NCBI GenBank assembly: GCA_902786345.1
Contig: CADACB010000020.1
Location: 1-64,000, forward strand
Direction of reading: 5' to 3'
Length of the DNA stretch: 64,000 nt
From: an uncultured Ruminococcus sp.
Lineage (GTDB): Bacteria > Bacillota > Clostridia > Oscillospirales > Acutalibacteraceae
Every line of letters starts with the position of its first letter. The first letter of the stretch is position 1. Below the pieces are notes generated by a model. The model searched no databases, was not told the DNA's origin, and saw only the letters and a list, made by a program, of their open reading frames with translations. Positions 61,349 through 64,000 of this stretch are shown in pieces. The translations under genes and the position numbers were made by a program.

Positions 61349-62524
61349 ATGACTGTCATTGATATAAGGAATATTTTTACAGACAGAAACATTGATCTTA
61401 TAGATGTAAATTCATCACACTTATATTATACAGAGGAAAAGAATGAAGACGGACACAACGATCTTTTTATTCTTGAGTATAACAGAAGCACACGCAAGGA
61501 AAGACTGGTGACTAATTATTCACTTGAAGATCCGACCTTTGTCAATCATATTTTCGCCTTTGAAAAAAACATACTGCTTATATTGGAAAACGGTTCAAAC
61601 AGTATGTGGCTGATTGAGATTGACAAAAAAAGCGGCGGAGAGCTTAACCGAAGAAAAATTGTATGCACAGGCACATTCCGTGAATGTATGGCAATAGACA
61701 GCCAGCATATACTGATATATATGGCTCCGGATCAGGCCAATGCAGAGGTGTTCAAAAAATATAAGGAGGTCACAGGCTGTGACTGTCTGTGCTACCTATA
61801 CAACGTAAAAACAAATCAGAAGTATTTTGTTAAAGTACCTCTTATTGCAAGGCTTGGCTGTGACAACATAAAGGTTATGAACATCAAAGGTGAAAAATAT
61901 CTCATCCTTCTTGATCCTTTTGCAGAAGAAAGCATTAAAGAAAATTACTACAGAGAGCAGAGATGGATAAATGCTGATATAAGGGATAACATATGGATGT
62001 GCCGCGCAGAAGAATTTGAGGCTGAAATAGAGTCAGGTCTTGAGAGCATTACCAAGAAATGTATTGCAAGCGCTGATATTAAGGCTCTTGTCAGATATAT
62101 GGGAACAGATGGCTGTAAGGTATTTTTCAGAGCAAAGGAATTCCGCAGCGGTATGGAGAAAATATGCTGCTTTGACATCTCAGCAAACACCCTTACGGTT
62201 GAAGCAAATCTTGAAGCTCCGGGTGCAGATACAATATACATAGTCGAGGAAAAGCCCTTCAAAACCTTTATTGTAAGCAGCGGAAAAGAAAGAACAAGCG
62301 TAAACGGTGCCGTTAACAGTCAGGCAGAGCTTACTTACAGTAATGAGCTTGGTAATTTTATAACATGCATAGAAAGCCGTTATGTTGTAACAAACCGAAC
62401 TGTGTTCAGTGAAGAAAGCCAGAAAAACCATACCTACTATTACATCTATGATCCTATTATGGATAAGTATGAAAGCTACGAATGCAACTGCCATATATGC
62501 GGGAACACCTTAGTTCTTTATTAA
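61349..62524 (+). CDS. Hypothetical protein, possibly beta-propeller
   Basis: A 391-residue cytoplasmic protein I cannot assign. It has repeated beta-rich blocks with spaced aromatic and hydrophobic runs (LLILENGSNSMWLIEIDKKS; KYLILLDPFAEES; TYYYIYDPIMDKYESYECN), a pattern that could form a propeller. The end CNCHICGNTLVLY has three cysteines near a histidine. GAAAGAAGG precedes ATG 61349. Same operon as its neighbours. Confidence 0.6.
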   Translation: MTVIDIRNIFTDRNIDLIDVNSSHLYYTEEKNEDGHNDLFILEYNRSTRKERLVTNYSLEDPTFVNHIFAFEKNILLILENGSNSMWLIEIDKKSGGELNRRKIVCTGTFRECMAIDSQHILIYMAPDQANAEVFKKYKEVTGCDCLCYLYNVKTNQKYFVKVPLIARLGCDNIKVMNIKGEKYLILLDPFAEESIKENYYREQRWINADIRDNIWMCRAEEFEAEIESGLESITKKCIASADIKALVRYMGTDGCKVFFRAKEFRSGMEKICCFDISANTLTVEANLEAPGADTIYIVEEKPFKTFIVSSGKERTSVNGAVNSQAELTYSNELGNFITCIESRYVVTNRTVFSEESQKNHTYYYIYDPIMDKYESYECNCHICGNTLVLY

Positions 62525-62546
62525 TTTTTATCCCTGAGGAGGAAAT

Positions 62547-63212
62547 ATGAAACGCAAGCTTAAAGCATTTCTTTCCTGTATAATACTGTTCTCATTATGT
62601 GCATGCGCAGGTAGCAGCGAAAATAACTCTTTGCCGTCATCCTCGTCAGAAATATTGGATAACAACACTGAACAGGAAAGCAATGCGTCAGTCCGGACAG
62701 AAAAGAACAGTACTTCAATAACTACAGCCTCATCATCAATAGACTCACCGCTAGAACTTGATGTATGGGGAACTGCTGCAAAATACTGCACAGCTGAAAA
62801 CAATTATGTAAATGTACCGATAAAAATAACCTCTGTCAGAAGAGGAAAGGACGTTGCCTCAGAGGTCAAGACAATTGCGGATAAGTCAAGCTTTATAAGC
62901 TATTTTGAGCCGGATGAAAACGAAGAATATGCAATAGCCGACTACGAGATCTCACTTGACGGCTTTCCGGTTGACAAAGGCGGTACGCTTATAGACATTT
63001 CAGCATATATTACAGGAACAGACGGTGAAATGATAAAGCTTGATAACGGATCATACTGGAGTACTACGGCTACTTCACTTAATCAGGAAAATTACTATTA
63101 TGAAGGTACTGTAAAGGGAAGTCTGGCATTCAGGATAATCAAAAACCGAACAGACTATCTCATAGTCCTTGGAGAAACAGGTGAAACTCAGGCATTCTTC
63201 AAAGGTGTGTAA
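62547..63212 (+). CDS. Lipoprotein of unknown function
   Basis: A 221-residue lipoprotein. Signal sequence with LFSLCACAGSS; the lipobox cysteine is probably Cys19 or Cys21. A Ser-rich linker is followed by a domain (about 70-221) that starts LDVWGTAAKYCTAENNYVNV and has a DYEISLDGFP segment, a plan like Telomeric-repeat/DUF4352-type immunoglobulin folds; the family is not certain. GAGGAGG precedes ATG 62547. Last gene of the small cluster. Confidence 0.7.
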   Translation: MKRKLKAFLSCIILFSLCACAGSSENNSLPSSSSEILDNNTEQESNASVRTEKNSTSITTASSSIDSPLELDVWGTAAKYCTAENNYVNVPIKITSVRRGKDVASEVKTIADKSSFISYFEPDENEEYAIADYEISLDGFPVDKGGTLIDISAYITGTDGEMIKLDNGSYWSTTATSLNQENYYYEGTVKGSLAFRIIKNRTDYLIVLGETGETQAFFKGV

Positions 63213-63299
63213 AAAACATCTTTAATTTTCTGTAAAACACTATTAATTCATAAAAGATTGTTGTATAATAATTTTATCATCTATAACGGAGGTAATTAT

Positions 63300-63797
63300 A
63301 TGAAAATCGTCAATAAAGTTGGAGATACAATTTCTCAGTCGGTCAATTTCATAATTGATAAAAACCGTCAGGCTGCACAGCTCAATCGTCTTAAGGCTAT
63401 TATACAAAGCGAAACTGAAGCTCTCGATAACGCATATATTGCACTCGGTAAACAGTATCTCAATATACTTGAAGGCAAACCATCCGAGGATATAGATACA
63501 TCTGTGCTGCGTGAAAACATTGAAAACTCTAAGCTCAGACTTAAGAAAGCTCGTGCAAGATATGAATACACACTCAAATACGGTATTCCGTCAGCCGGAA
63601 CTGATGTTGAAGATACTCCAGAAGATGCGGAGTGCAAAAAAGAGGGGTGTACAACCGAAAAGAAGGCTGATACAGAAGAGGATGAACAGGATATTACGAT
63701 TGCTTATGCAGATCCCACAGCTGCTATTGAAAGCGATGCAATAGACGCAGAACCTGTTACAGCTGAAAGTGAAGAAAAGTCTGATGAATCAAAATAA
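63300..63797 (+). CDS. Coiled-coil protein with acidic tail
   Basis: A 165-residue protein. Residues about 15-95 form a coiled coil (LNRLKAIIQSETEALDNAYI), the rest is acidic and low in complexity. No known family. ATG 63300 is seven bases after GGAGG; the earlier in-frame start at 63258 lacks a ribosome site. Transcribed from its own TATAAT (63264-63269). Confidence 0.7.
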   Translation: MKIVNKVGDTISQSVNFIIDKNRQAAQLNRLKAIIQSETEALDNAYIALGKQYLNILEGKPSEDIDTSVLRENIENSKLRLKKARARYEYTLKYGIPSAGTDVEDTPEDAECKKEGCTTEKKADTEEDEQDITIAYADPTAAIESDAIDAEPVTAESEEKSDESK

Positions 63798-63836
63798 TGA
63801 TTCTGTAATTTGGGCAGCAGACAAAATATAAATCAG

Positions 63837-63868
63837 CCGCAGTACAATTAAAGGTACTGCGGTTTTTT
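63837..63868 (+). terminator. Terminator of the coiled-coil gene
   Basis: CCGCAGTAC / GTACTGCGG with a 9-10-base loop and TTTTTT. Confidence 0.9.
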
Positions 63869-63943
63869 ACAGAAAATTCAATTAACGAATATATGCTTTT
63901 GCTGTATCATACTTTATAAACACAACAAACAAGAGGTGTTTTT

Positions 63944-64000
63944 ATGTCAACAAATGCAAGAGAAAAAGCTATTATCCGCACAAGCTTCATTGGCATTGCC
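63944..64000 (+). CDS. 5' end of a probable cation diffusion facilitator gene (cut by the window)
   Basis: Only 19 codons are present: MSTNAREKAIIRTSFIGIA. The start is like that of CDF-type cation-efflux proteins, which begin REKxIIRTSxIGIxxN, but this is too short to be sure. AAGAGGTG precedes ATG 63944. Confidence 0.45.
   Translation, partial: MSTNAREKAIIRTSFIGIA

Overview
The window looks like a chromosomal segment of a low-to-moderate-GC anaerobic Firmicute, most likely a Ruminococcus-type member of the Oscillospiraceae. The basis is a SecA with a C-terminal zinc motif, a Clostridia-style glgB-glgC-glgD-glgA cluster, an FprA flavodiiron protein with a fused rubredoxin, a PduL phosphotransacylase, a SpoVT regulator and BspA-like surface proteins. 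Species assignment from sequence alone is not possible.

Host left arm (1-17288): secA; a BspA-like secreted protein; a 1-phosphofructokinase/tagatose-6-phosphate kinase next to PTS enzyme I; a TIGR04086-type membrane protein; a four-gene glycogen operon on the minus strand (glgB-glgC-glgD-glgA); a YoaK/DUF1275 membrane protein; and the 3' part of spoVT.

Mobile element (about 17289-41680, 24381 bp): a large-serine-recombinase element sits inside spoVT. An 11-bp direct repeat (gggtcgccctc) marks both ends. The N-terminal 35 codons of spoVT lie at 41669-41773 and the C-terminal 147 codons at 16844-17287; joined at the repeat they give an in-frame SpoVT of 182 residues. Because the repeat lies inside the recombinase gene, integration also swaps the recombinase C-terminus: it is now fused to SpoVT's sensory domain, while its own 26-residue tail is attached to the SpoVT DNA-binding domain at the other end. 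The element carries its own DNA polymerase III alpha subunit, a primase/VapE-type helicase, an iteron-like cluster, an Rpn-type nuclease, a small resolvase with candidate res sites, a Fic protein, an AlbA-type putative DNA-binding ATPase, several gene remnants, and a long minus-strand operon (41403 to 32871). The operon encodes a membrane TIR-TPR protein followed by RCC1 repeats in another frame, a HEPN-like protein, a ribbon-helix-helix protein, an SPFH protein with serial zinc ribbons, a four-pass membrane coiled-coil protein and a second TIR-TPR protein. I regard this operon as a candidate undescribed defence or stress system.

Host right arm (41681-64000): degenerate remnants including a second decayed SpoVT N-terminus, a TM2 protein, a cell-surface protein with ESKA repeats, tRNA-Leu(UAA), a D,D-carboxypeptidase, a metallophosphoesterase, pduL, a flavodoxin-fold oxidoreductase, a SulP transporter, a degenerate-GGDEF/EAL protein, an operon of small (p)ppGpp synthetase plus response regulator plus histidine kinase, a flavodiiron protein, two lipoproteins, and a cluster of poorly known zinc-ribbon, Gln/Asn-rich and coiled-coil proteins. 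The window ends in the first codons of a probable cation-efflux gene.
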